Source: Auxenochlorella pyrenoidosa (Eukaryota > Chlorophyta > Trebouxiophyceae > Chlorellales > Chlorellaceae). Taken from it: DNA of 23,239 nt. Of the stretch, positions 7,932 to 17,363 are shown piece by piece; position 1 is the stretch's first letter, and each line of letters begins with the position of its first letter. The translations under genes were made by a program, and so were the position numbers. A model generated the notes under the pieces. That model was not told where the DNA came from. It worked only from the letters and a program-made list of their open reading frames with translations, and did not search any database. The stretch is taken from positions 979,874 through 1,003,112 of the forward strand of contig KQ481946.1 of NCBI GenBank assembly GCA_001430745.1, in the 5' to 3' direction.

Positions 7932-8802
7932 ATGGGGGCAGCTCTCTCATACCCCGGCAAGCGGCTGCATGCAGCCATCAGGAAGGGCCAAGTGGAGGAG
8001 GTCAATCGCCTGGATCCGACTGCGCTGCAGGCACCCAAGCCGCGCTCGGGCCGGCGCCCGCTGCACACCGCGGCCCGCCATTCCCAGGCTGCCTGCCTGG
8101 CCGCCCTGCTTGAGGCAGGCGCTGGTGTGGACGCGCGTGATGCACAAGAAAACACGGCCTTGCACGCAGCCGCTGAGGCCGGGTCGGCCGAGTGCGTGAA
8201 GCTCCTTCTGGCGGCGCGTGCCGACACCACAGCTGCGAACAGCGCCGCCAACACCCCTGAGAACCTAGCGCTCATGAAGGGTCACACCGAGGTTCGGGTG
8301 CTGCTGCTGCTGGCGGAGCCTCCACCGGGTGAGCGGCATGTGGCATGCTGGGCCTGTGCAGCAGGCTGTGATCATGCTTCCGTCATGCTGTGGCCTAGCA
8401 GGCAACCTTCAGGCCACACGGCCCATGCAAGCCCATGTCGACAAGCTGTCTGGTCCCCCCCCCCCCCCTGCAGAGCCCCGCAGCCCCGCGGCCCCAACCG
8501 CCCAGGTGCCAGCGAGCGCCCAGCGCCGCAAGCCGGCAAGCGCCAGCTATGCACCCTCTGACACGTACCTCCCCTCAGCCAGCGCCGCTTCCAGCAACCC
8601 GCTTGGCGACCTGCAAGTGCTGAGCGCCGTGCTGGCCAGCAGTGACGCCCCCTCAGGCTGCAGCCACCACCACAGCCACAGCTACAGCCACCACCACAGC
8701 CACAGCCACCACGACAGCGGCTGCCACAGCCACGTGGGCCACTCTGAGTCATCCTACTGTGGCGGAGGCTTTGACAGCGGGGGCGGCGGTGGCGGCTTCT
8801 AG
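7932..8802 (+). CDS. Small ankyrin-repeat protein, His-rich tail (copy 1)
   Basis: Exons 7932-8328 and 8474-8802 (GT-AG, phase 1) give 241 residues. The N terminus MGAALS fits the N-myristoylation pattern (Gly2, Ser6). About three ankyrin repeats follow (RLHAAIRKG, RRPLHTAARHSQ, NTALHAAAEAGS), then a degenerate fourth, a Pro/Ala linker and a tail very rich in His and Ser (about 190-220) ending in CGGGFDSGGGGGGF. Such a tail could bind metal, but this is inference. Compared with copy 2 it lacks 9 bases in the first repeat (NRLDPTAL against NRLLALDPTAL), which shortens a helix. Most exon 1 differences from copy 2 are synonymous, so both appear protein-coding under constraint. The ATG sits right after a pyrimidine tract and CAG, so a 5' UTR intron or missing upstream exon is possible. 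Function unknown. Confidence 0.75.
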
Positions 8803-9595
8803 ATAACTTGGACGTGTGCACGCTGCCTTTCTCGCATGCTTGCTGGATCAGCCAGTGTATATTACTGCCCATGCCCACTGCACTCACACACTTGCAAGTC
8901 CCCGGCTGGCTGCAGCCGCTGAACCTTCCTGCCGCCCCAGCAGCGTTTGCCGCAGCGTGCCCGTGTTGCATGTCGTCAAATGCACATTGCTCAATTCTGT
9001 CATCACCCATGTCTACTTTCAAGTTCAATTCTATACACAAGAAGAATCAGGGCTTGCTGGATTTGCCTGAACACCACAGTCATGATGCTCTTGCAGCAGC
9101 ATCGCGCCCTGCGCTGTGCGTGCTGAGCTTGCTGAGGTGGACGAATTCCGCCAGATTTTGCGCGCCCTCCATCGCGGTCGCTATAACACACCGATAGTGT
9201 CTCAGCAATCGTCACACGCCTTTCCTCTCACACGGTAGGCTGCGGCAAGCCGCTCAGGAGGGCTGAGCCTCAGGACTCACGAGCTGGCCGTTGCATCGAG
9301 TTGTTGCAACGTCGAGGTGAGCCATTCGCGCGGTCTTGAGGGTCGGCAAAACTGAGCTGGCGGACTGCAGCACTGCGAGACCCTCCCACACCCAGCCGAC
9401 ACCCTCTCGTCGCTTGGTTGCAGTGGTGGCCGCCGGCTGGTGTGCACCAGCGCTGCAAGCGCATGCAGCAAGAAGAGATGGCTGCCTGCGCCGAAGTAAA
9501 GCCTCATTGCTCTGCGCAGCAAGCGCTAAGTCCGACAGCAGAATATACCCCACGCTGAAAGTACACACGTCACCCCTCCCCCCCTCCCCCAGCAG
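8803..9595 (+). other. Intergenic between ankyrin copies
   Basis: Bases 8803-9051 are the likely 3' UTR and spacer and hold nothing recognised. From 9052 the sequence is the second copy of the upstream block. The E2F-like position is degenerate here (TTTTGCGCG at 9156) and its partner arm is missing. Confidence 0.6.
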
Positions 9596-10392
9596 ATGGG
9601 GGCGGCTCTCTCGTACCCCGGCAAGCGGCTGCATGCAGCCATCAGGAAGGGCCAGGTGGAGGAGGTCAATCGCCTGCTGGCGCTGGATCCGACTGCGCTG
9701 CAGGCACCCAAGCCGCGCTCGGGCCGGCGCCCGCTGCACACCGCAGCCCGCCACTCCCAGGCTGCCTGCCTGGCTGCCCTGCTCAAGGCGGGCGCTGCTG
9801 TTGACGCGCGCGATGCACAAGAAAACACGGCCCTGCACGCCGCTGCTGAGGCTGGGTCGGCCGACTGCGTGAAGCTCCTTCTGGCAGCGCGTGCCAATGC
9901 AAGGGCTGTGAACAGCGCCTTGCAGACCCCTGTGCAACTGGCGTACTTGAAGCGCAATTTCGAGGCAGGGGCGCTGCTGCTGCAGGCCGCGCCTCCGCCA
10001 GGTGAGCCGCAGGCGCTCTGCTGTTGTCTGCTACAGCAGGCTTTGAGCATGCTGTGGTCATGCGGCCGCTCAGCAGGCTACCTTGAGGCCACACACGACC
10101 CTCGCCAGCCCCTGATGCAGCGCTGTCTGCTTCCCCCACTGCAGAGCCCCGCAGCCCCGCGGCCCCTACGGCCCAGGTGCCAGCCAGCGCCCAGCGCCCC
10201 AAGCCGGCACGTGCCAGCTATGTGCCCCCCGTGCGCACGTACCGCCCCTCGGCACCATACAGCACCAGCGCTTATTCAGGTGGCTTCTACGGCGGCTACC
10301 ATGGGGGCCATTTCGACTCCTCCCACTGTGGCGGGGGCTCCTGCGGCGATGGCGGGTGCGGCGGCGATGGCGGCGGCGGCGGCGGCGACTAA
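9052..10392 (+). repeat. Tandem duplication unit, copy 2
   Basis: This is the direct repeat of 7448-8802, offset by roughly 1.6 kb, including upstream DNA, exon 1, the intron with the same phase, and the start of exon 2. The tail of exon 2 is no longer alignable with confidence. Confidence 0.85.
9596..10392 (+). CDS. Small ankyrin-repeat protein, Gly/Cys-rich tail (copy 2)
   Basis: Exons 9596-10001 and 10145-10392 (GT-AG, phase 1, same intron position as copy 1) give 217 residues. The MGAALSYPGKRLHAAIRKG start is identical to copy 1, again a candidate myristoylation signal. Ankyrin repeats run from about residue 9 to 125; the first repeat is complete here (NRLLALDPTAL). The first 100 residues differ from copy 1 by only three substitutions plus the three-residue gap. 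Residues 100-135 and the tail differ strongly. The tail has Tyr/Gly repeats (GGFYGGYHGGHF), then four Cys among Gly/Asp runs. No RING, SH3 or kinase domain is visible. A membrane-tethered adaptor role is inference from the myristoyl-like start and ankyrin repeats. As in copy 1, the ATG follows an acceptor-like CAG. Confidence 0.77.
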
Positions 10393-11002
10393 ATCATGTG
10401 GCCGCTTGTACCCTTCCCTATCACGTGCTTGCAGAGCTTGGTGGTGCGATGCACTGCCCATGCCTGCCCACTTTCCAGGCCCATGGCCTATGCAGCACAG
10501 CCGCTGCAACTTTGTTGCCCATGCTTGATGGCTTTTTGTTCAACACTTGCCACCGCCCGAAAGTTTTTGACATGCCTTCTGCCTCTGCATGACTTGCTTG
10601 CTTTCTAGCCTGCTTGCGTTCATGGTGATTGAAGCCCCAGTGCACTGCATCAATCACCCCAAGGAGGCGGCGCTGGCTGGAGAAACAGGCTTGCAGCTGC
10701 GCTGCCACCTGCAGCCTATCCGGCTCCTGTACCCTCACCTAGCTGACTGTGCGCACGTCATGATAACTTTGCTTCAACTCGTTAAGTGAGCCTAGGCCAT
10801 GCTGTTCGGCAGGGCCATGGCGCTGCCTGCCTGCTGCCTGCCTGCTGCCGCCTTGTCGCCGCCCGCTGCCACCCGCCCATTTGCATCTCTGGCTTTCTGT
10901 TCTTCTACTGTTCTGATCTACTGTTCTGATATTCTCACTCAAACGTAGCTGAACCACAGTGTGCGAGCGAGAAGCGCAGACTGGCACTTGACTTGGCGGG
11001 CT
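10393..11002 (+). other. Intergenic: ankyrin copy 2 3' UTR and WDR18 promoter region
   Basis: No gene recognised in these 610 bases. They contain a CTGCCTGC tract (about 10825-10850) and a perfect 13-base tandem repeat CTACTGTTCTGAT at 10905-10917 and 10918-10930, about 75 bases before the WDR18 start. The pyrimidine-rich repeat may belong to the promoter or 5' UTR. Confidence 0.55.
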
Positions 11003-13356
11003 ATGGAAGGCCCCACGGTGCTGCTGGTGGCTACCAGCAGTCCCGAGGGTAACATCACGGTCTGGTGAGCCTGCGCGGCGGCCGGCCATGCATGTCGGCA
11101 ACACAGCTAGCAGGAAGGAGGGTTCCGTTGGCTTGCCCAGTGCCCCCATCTCGTCCTGTCGCTATCGGAAGCGGTTAGAATATGCCGCCGCTCCGCCGCC
11201 GTGCCCGGCTCTTAATGCCGCCGCTGCCGCCCACCTGCCGCAGGGACCTGCACACGGGCACCCTGCTCACCACCTTCAAGTCATGCTCCTGCCCCCCTGG
11301 CGGCCTGTCCCGCCTGGGCCGTGACTACCTGGTGGCGGCGCAGCTGGGCCGCGGCGGCGGCCTGCACTTCTGGGCGTGGCACAAGGACCAGCCGCACCTG
11401 CGCTGCTTTGCCGCCGAGCAGCTGACGTGCGTGGCGGCCTCGCCAGACGGCGCCTGGTGCGCCGGAGGCGGCGCCTCGGGGGCGGCCTTTGTGTGGGAGA
11501 CCTCCTCGGGCCGCCTGCTGAGGACGTGGCCGGCTCACTACAAGGTGGGGCTGGCAGGGCGGTGGTGGTGGGGGGGGTGGGAGGGGTCTCGTGCCTCTCC
11601 GGTTTGGGAGCATGCCTGCCCCTGCCGTGCCCCTGCCAAAGCGCTGCTCGCTGCAGGACAGCAGCCACAGTATGCGCCGCAGACTCGGCAGCTGACCCAT
11701 GTGTGCGCCAGCTGTTGTCTGCAGCCAGTGCCAGGGGCCTCGGTCGGTGGGTGGCTGCTGGTGCGCGCCCTGACTTTGCCAAGAACCTGCTCCTGGCATG
11801 CGCCCTCCTCTGGCTGCACTGCAGGCCATCACCTGCCTGGCATGGAGTGACAGCGGCGCTGTGCTGGTGACTGGAGGGGAGGACACCCTGGTCAATGCCT
11901 GGCTCCTGGCGGATGTGCTGGATGCCACGGCCGGGCAGCAGCTGCAGGTGCGCCACGGCAGCCGTGCCCCTGTCGCTGTTGTCACAAGCTGGCAGTTCTT
12001 GCATGAAGTCCGAGCGGGGGGTGCCTGGCCGCTGGTGCCAGGGAAGGCTGCAATGTTGCGGCAGCCGTGCATGCGGTGATGACTGTCCACCCTGCTGGCC
12101 CTGCCCCCGCCCCCCTGCCCCGCCCCCACACCGTCCGCAGATGGGCGGCCCGCTGCTGCAGCCGCTGCAGTCGTGGTCAGACCACACGCTGCCCGTCACC
12201 TGCCTGGCGGTGGGTGCGGGCGACGCCGGGGCCGTCGTCGCCTCTGGCAGCCTTGACCGCACGGTCAAGGTCCGCAGCCTGGTGGCCGGCGCCGGCGGCG
12301 GCGCCGNNNNNNNNNNNNNNNNNNNNNNNNNNNNNNNNNNNNNNNNNNNNNNNNNNNNNNNNNNNNNNNNNNNNNNNNNNNNNNNNNNNNNNNNNNNNNN
12401 NNNNNNNNNNNNNNNNNNNNNNNNNNNNNNNNNNNNNNNNNNNNNNNNNNNNNNNNNNNNNNNNNNNNNNNNNNNNNNNNNNNNNNNNNNNNNNNNNNNN
12501 NNNNNNNNNNNNNNNNNNNNNNNNNNNNNNNNNNNNNNNNNNNNNNNNNNNNNNNNNNNNNNNNNNNNNNNNNNNNNNNNNNNNNNNNNNNNNNNNNNNN
12601 NNNNNNNNNNNNNNNNNNNNNNNNNNNNNNNNNNNNNNNNNNNNNNNNNNNNNNNNNNNNNNNNNNNNNNNNNNNNNNNNNNNNNNNNNNNNNNNNNNNN
12701 NNNNNNNNNNNNNNNNNNNNNNNNNNNNNNNNNNNNNNNNNNNNNNNNNNNNNNNNNNNNNNNNNNNNNNNNNNNNNNNNNNNNNNNNNNNNNNNNNNNN
12801 NNNNNNNNNNNNNNNNNNNNNNNNNNNNNNNNNNNNNNNNNNNNNNNNNNNNNNNNNNNNNNNNNNNNNNNNNNNNNNNNNNNNNNNNNNNNNNNNNNNN
12901 NNNNNNNNNNNNNNNNNNNNNNNNNNNNNNNNNNNNNNNNNNNNNNNNNNNNNNNNNNNNNNNNNNNNNNNNNNNAAGTACCCAAATGCGCCCGGGGCGC
13001 TGCAGCCGTGGGAAGGGGGCCTCGTGCTGCTGGATGGCTCGGCGGCGGCAGCCGCGGCGGTTGCTCCCGTCGACTGGCCAGCGTCGTCACTACTGGGAGC
13101 CTCTTCGGCAGCGTTTCCAGGCAGCAGCCCAGCGGACGCATCCGCACCTGCGGCCTCTGCTGTGGCAGCAGCAGGAGGAGCAGCAGCGTCGACGTCGGGA
13201 GGGGCGGCTGATGCGGCAGCGCTGCAAGAGGAGAATCAGCGGCTTCGCGAGCAGCTGGACCGAGCGCTGGCGACAGTGCAGCAGTGGGGCCACCTCAACA
13301 CCCAGCTGCAGCAGATATGCGCTGAGCGGCTGCTGGCAGCAAACGGGCAGCAGTGA
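11003..13356 (+). CDS. WDR18: WDR18/Ipi3-like WD40 protein (Rix1 complex), interrupted by assembly gap
   Basis: Visible exons are 11003-11064, 11244-11544, 11825-11947 and 12141-12306 (cut by the gap), then coding sequence from 12976 to the stop at 13356. Phases join cleanly before the gap. The N terminus METGP-type strand leads to NITVWDLHTGTLLTTF, and then GLSRLGRDYLVAAQLG, VAASPDGAWCAGGG, AFVWETSSGRLLRTW, LAWSDSGAVLVTGGED and VVASGSLDRTVKV, the blade pattern of WDR18/Ipi3. After the gap come an Ala-rich linker and a C-terminal coiled coil (ALQEENQRLREQL), as expected at the WDR18 C terminus. The family works with Rix1/PELP1 and Ipi1/TEX10 in the nucleolus and nucleus on 60S maturation. The link across the gap is inferred from order and strand. 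(The actual first residues are MEGPTVLLVATSSPEG.). Confidence 0.84.
12307..12975. other. Assembly gap (669 N)
   Basis: Unresolved bases inside the WDR18-like gene, flanked on the left by GGCGCCGGCGGCGGCGCCG, a self-complementary GC-rich stretch likely to be hard to sequence. The reading frames on the two sides differ by one base if the gap length is right, so at least one splice junction lies inside or the length is only an estimate. Confidence 0.99.
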
Positions 13357-13697
13357 GAGCAGCGGCGCTGTCGCAACGCAGCGTGACTGCAGCGGGGCGG
13401 GCGCACCTGCCAGCGGTGCCTGCATGCATGTCGCCGTGTATAATGTGATCATTGATCTTTTTACCATCAGTAATAGGTCCCCAAACAGACAATTTCAGCA
13501 TGGAGGGGGAGTGGCAGGTGGCGACAGGAGGCAGGCGGAGGCGAAAAGCCGGAGCGGGCGGCTCAGGTTTGCTCTGGGTTATGCGGGAATGCAAACAGAA
13601 TGGGCGACGTCGCTGAGAGCCATCCCTGTTTGCCCGTCAAGTGTCATTTCTCTCCTCCGTCCCTGCAGATGCTTCCCACGGCGCTCATGCAGCACCT
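13357..13697 (+). other. Intergenic between WDR18-like gene and SRR1
   Basis: These 341 bases hold the WDR18-like 3' UTR and the SRR1 promoter/5' UTR. An AT-richer patch at 13437-13480 (GTATAATGTGATC) may mark the 3' end. A pyrimidine tract with CAG at 13666-13668 looks like a splice acceptor, so SRR1 may have a 5' UTR intron. Confidence 0.5.
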
Positions 13698-14392
13698 ATG
13701 GCATTTGAAAGGCCATCGCAGCCGCCCAGCGAGCGTCAGATAGCCAGGGCCTGCTCCACGCTCGATGCTGCAGCGGCCGACCTGGCGGCAGCGCCGGTCT
13801 GGGCGCACCTGCAGCAGCAGCTGGGCAGCCTGCCTCCGCACTGTGCTGTACACTGTCTACGTCACATGGTCATCTACGGCCTGGGGTCTTTGGAGCAGCC
13901 GGGGGCGGTGCACATCCGCTACCAGCTGGCCGCTGCCAGGCTGCTGGCGGCTCTGCTGCCGCTGGCAGCGCCCGCAGAAGCCTTTGACCCTGTGTTCACC
14001 GCGCTCGACCACGCTGTGCTGGCGCACTGCAGCATCCAGGTGGGTGCTGTGGGCTCTGCCGATGAACACTGGAGCTGGGCACTGGATGGCAAGGCCTGGA
14101 ACGACCCTTGCCTGCGCCGCCTGCCTGCTCAGCTACATAGCAAACCGAACCCCCCCCCCCCCCCCTCCGCCCTGACCTCCACCCCGGGCCCCCGCCCGGC
14201 AGGTTATACCGCAGGACGAGTGTGGCCGCCGCGTGGCCGCCGACCCGACCCTGTTCTTCATGCCCCACTGCGAGGCGGCCCTGACCGACGCCCTGCTGGC
14301 CGCCAATCTGGCAGCCGGCACTCTGCACAACGTGGTCATACTGGGCAACCGGTTCAGCGGCTATCAGGCCAGCTGGGCGCTTCGGGGCCGCA

Positions 14393-14425
<33 letters not shown>

Positions 14426-14727
14426 CTCCTGCAAGACAGCCTCCTGCAGGGCAGCAGTCGGCGCAGGGGCAGGGGCAAACAGCCGCGCTCGCAGCGGCAC
14501 GCAGCAGCACCCGCGGCAGTGGCAGCGGCAGTGGCGAGGGCCGCGAAAGCGGCGGCGGCGGCGAGCAGCCTGCCTCGATGCTGCGGCTCTGCGACTGTGG
14601 GGCAGTGCAAGAGCTGCGCATCTCCGAGTGCGGCTTCCCGGCTGCCTCGGCATTCAACGACCTAGGCCTGCACTGGTTCCCGACAGACTGGCAGGAACGC
14701 TTGGGCCAGCCACCCATGGCGCTGTAA
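13698..14727 (+). CDS. SRR1: SRR1-domain protein (SENSITIVITY TO RED LIGHT REDUCED 1 family)
   Basis: Exons 13698-14039 and 14203-14727 (GT-AG, phase 0) give 288 residues. Family landmarks in order: VIYGLGSLEQPG and IRYQLAAARLLAALL (about 55-85), DPVFTALDHAVL, the junction CSIQ/VIPQDECGRR, DPTLFFMPHCEAALTDALL, VVILGNRFSGYQASW, and the final AFNDLGLHWFP. In Arabidopsis SRR1 acts in phytochrome B signalling and clock function; the yeast relative is Ber1. The biochemical activity is unsettled. A polyglutamine run (from about 14394) and a Gly/Ser/Arg-rich stretch, together near 75 residues, are inserted between the core and the last motif. I chose the ATG at 13698 because the frame has no ATG further upstream, though a CAG acceptor at 13668 leaves room for an upstream exon. 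Confidence 0.87.
14148..14166 (+). repeat. Poly-C tract in SRR1 intron
   Basis: A long uninterrupted C run lies in the pyrimidine stretch of the intron, about 40 bases before the acceptor. A similar C run is in the intron of ankyrin copy 1 (about 8456-8468). Confidence 0.85.
14394..14424 (+). repeat. CAG trinucleotide repeat coding polyglutamine
   Basis: About ten CAG codons in the SRR1 frame encode polyglutamine. The repeat is pure, so its length may vary between strains. Confidence 0.9.
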
Positions 14728-15127
14728 GCTTGTACTCACGAGACTGTGTTTGCAAAGGCTGCCAAGCATCCTGCCGATTGCTGGGCAAGTGAACTTTGGA
14801 TTGACAGGCAAGGCCAGAGCATGTGTGGGCATGGGGAGTGGCAAGCAGAGTGGTAGACGCGAGGGCAGACACGGGCAGGGAGCACGAATAAATGCATGGG
14901 TAGACGGTAGATAGCGCATGCAGTTCTGGGTAGAGGCTTAGGCTAGCAGTGCAATGCAGGCATCAATACACGGTATGCATACGTGGCAGGAAACTGAAGG
15001 ACGACTGCAGGGCAGCATGTTTACGCGCAAAAGGGTTTTGAGACTGCAGCGAGGGGTTGCGTTGCAGCTTTGGATGCAGTGCGTGTTGGTTCAAAAAGAT
15101 GGAGGCGCGCACGCCTCGAGCGCTTGA
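14728..15127. other. Convergent 3' region between SRR1 and F-box/LRR gene
   Basis: These 400 bases hold the two facing 3' UTRs. A TGTAA overlaps the SRR1 stop codon (14723-14727) and an AATAAA occurs at 14887, both weak signals. No gene or strong repeat is seen, and no clear minus-strand poly(A) signal was found for the facing gene. Confidence 0.5.
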
Positions 15128-17363
15128 TTACCAGGGCTGGAGGCCGCACAGCTCCTCCTCCCACTCCTCTTCAGGCAGCAGCGGCGCCGTCTCCGCGCTG
15201 ATTGACAGGCGCGGGTTGGCCGCGAGGGCGGCGGCCGCCTGCACAAACGCGGCGGTGTCGAGCGCGCCGCCGGCGCCGCCCAGGGCCAGGCAGAGCCGGC
15301 GCAGGGCCGGGTGGCGCCCCGCAAAGCGCAGCAGATCGGCCTGCAAGTCGGCAGGCAGGCTGCAGAAGTGGTCGAGCGCCAGCTCCTGCAGCTGGGCGGC
15401 AGCCGCCAGCGGTGCCAGGCTGGCGGCCGCCGTGCCCGCCGGCAGCGCCAGGGACGTCAGCCCGCACAGCCACCCGCCGGCCGGCAGCGCCGGCAGCGGC
15501 CCCTCCAGCTGCCGCTGCTGCAAGCCGCCGCTGCCGGTGCTGCCGCCCACCAGCCAAGCAAAGGAGCGCAAGCTGCGGAGGCTGGACAGTGCTGCCGGGA
15601 CGCCGCGGTACTCTGCCGCGCCATGCGGCACCCGCAGAGCCAGCCGCTGCAGAGCAGTGAGCAGCGGCAGGCCTGCCTCCAGGCCGGCGCCCACAGCGGC
15701 GGCTGGGCTGCCCTTTGCAGGCTCCAGGCTGAGCGAGGTCAGCCGCTCGGACAGGGCCGCCAGGCAGGCGGCAGACGGCAGGCCGTCGTTGCTGGCGAGC
15801 CGCAGGGACTGCAGCGCTGGCAGGGCGGCCAGGCACTCCAGGCCCTCGGTTGACACCGCACAGTTGCAGAGGGACAGGGAGCGCAGGCGCCTGAGGCCAG
15901 CCAGCTGCAAGGGGGGTGAGGTGGGGGGTGGCGGCAGTGTGGGCGAGACCTTCACTCTGGCTCACTGGCGGGCAGAGCGGCACCCGACAAGACTGGTGGC
16001 CCAGCGCTGCTGGTGCTCTGTGTTGATAGCCTGCCTTGTGTCGAACAGGGCCTCCGCCTTGGAACCTTGCGAGGCAGCGCTGGGCCGCCGCACAAGCAAG
16101 CATGCGTGTTTTTCTCACATGTGTGGGCCGAAGCCTTGAGAGGCAGCAGCCGGCCAAGCCAGATTGCATCATGGAAACGCACAATCACGTCACGCTGCGG
16201 CTTCCCAGCGGGGCCCCATGGACAGCTTAATTGCACCCACCCGTCAGCCAGGACCCACCTTTTCGGGGAGCGCCAGACCTCCGTCCACCAGCCCGCCGAG
16301 GGCCAGGCGCTCAAGGGCGTGCGGCAGCGACGCGCCCCGCTGCTGCGGCGCAAACTCCAGCACAGCCGCCGCGAGGCGCAGGTCGCGCATGGGCGAGCCC
16401 GACATGTCTGCACAGGGCGCGGCACCACAGGGTGGGAACAAGGTGCAGCACGGCAGACGGAGAGTGCAAGCAGGCAAGGCGCGGGTTGGACCGCACTGCA
16501 TGCTACAACTTTGGGGCAGATCTAAAGCGAGGCTAGCGGCCGGGCAATGCACTGCTGCGGGCCAGCAGCCCAGGCCGGGCCCAGCATTGCGGGCGCTGCA
16601 TGTTGCGTTGCAGATCTTTCGAGCGAACCCTAGAGCTTTTCCGGGCGGCACGGCGGGGCGCACCCGTGGCGTGCACGAAGCGCCCCGCGGGCGCGTCCAC
16701 GCGGCAGCGCAGCAGCGAGGGCGCCACCATCTCGCAGGCCGCGGCGGCATCCACAGGCACCTCAGTCGCGATGCAAAGGTCAAACAGCCCCGCGCCGCCT
16801 GCTGCCGCCCCGATTTGCACGATGGCAGCACCCAGCTCCAGGCTTGCCGCCGCCGTCTCTTCTGCCGTGGGCGCGGGCTCCTCTACCGCCACCGACACCG
16901 ACAGGCGGCGCACATGCTGCGCCACCGCCGGGCAGGTCAGCCAGCGGGTGAAGGATTCGAGGCTGGGCAGCCAGCGCCCGGCAGACGCCACCAGCTGCGC
17001 CTCCACTGTGTGCAGCAGCTCGGGCGCTGCGGTGGCCAGCACCGCCCAGCGGCTGCACACCAGGGCTGCGGTGTTGAAGCTGCAAGTGGTGCGGGCGGCC
17101 AGATGGCATGTTGAGAGGGATAACTATCGATGCTGGGGAACCGATGGCAGGGCAGGGCATTCCATGAAGCATGTGCCTGCCTTGGCTCCTCTGCAACCCA
17201 ATCCTTTGTGAATGTAAACTTCTTGCGCAGCGGAGCCTCACCGCGTTCTCAGGTCAAGGTGACGGAAGATACAGAGGAGCACAGAGTCGGGCAGCGGGCC
17301 GCCGCCGGCAGCAGCCCCAGGACTCCCGTCAGGGGACGCTCCATCGCTGCCGTCAACATTCAT
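15128..17363 (-). CDS. F-box/leucine-rich repeat protein
   Basis: Minus-strand exons are 17363-17242, 17079-16664, 16407-16259 and 15904-15128. All introns are GT-AG with phases 2, 1 and 0, giving 487 residues. After a short Gly/Ala/Asp leader, an F-box spans about 23-60: PLPDSVLLCIFRHLDLRT, then, across the first intron, RFNTAALVCSRWAVLA. The long C-terminal half is leucine-rich repeats (LAGLRRLRSLSLCNCAVS, LAALPALQSLRLASND, LTALQRLALRVP, LCGLTSLALPAG, LQELALDHF). Such proteins are usually substrate receptors of SCF ubiquitin ligases, with the F-box binding Skp1. The substrate is unknown. Green algae hold many such genes, so orthology cannot be claimed. The exon 1 call rests on the F-box match and exact phase fit; the ATG at 17363 is the only good start nearby. 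Confidence 0.8.

Larger units (their letters stand above)
7448..8802 (+). repeat. Tandem duplication unit, copy 1
   Basis: This block (upstream DNA plus ankyrin gene) aligns with 9052-10392. Shared upstream words include GAGGTGGACGAATTC (7528 onward against 9135 onward), GTCGGCAAAACTGA and GAGACCCTCCCACACCCAG. Beyond the stop codons similarity fades to short words, so the 3' limit is uncertain. Confidence 0.85.

Noticed and set aside
7174..9215. Minus-strand frames at 7174-7698 and 9003-9215 that share the segment IRPPQQAQHAQRR
   Set aside because: The similarity is explained by the DNA duplication upstream of the ankyrin genes. The frames start and stop at different places and show no known domain.
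11276..13147. Minus-strand frame of 623 codons through the assembly gap
   Set aside because: Most of it is unresolved bases read as X, and the rest is antisense to the WD40 exons.
13641..14792. Single plus-strand frame of 383 codons at SRR1
   Set aside because: It reads through the SRR1 intron and then leaves the correct frame; the family motifs require splicing at 14039/14203 and the frame that ends at 14727.
16164..17114. Plus-strand frame of 316 codons over the F-box/LRR gene
   Set aside because: It is antisense to exons 2 and 3, whose F-box and phase continuity are clear on the minus strand.
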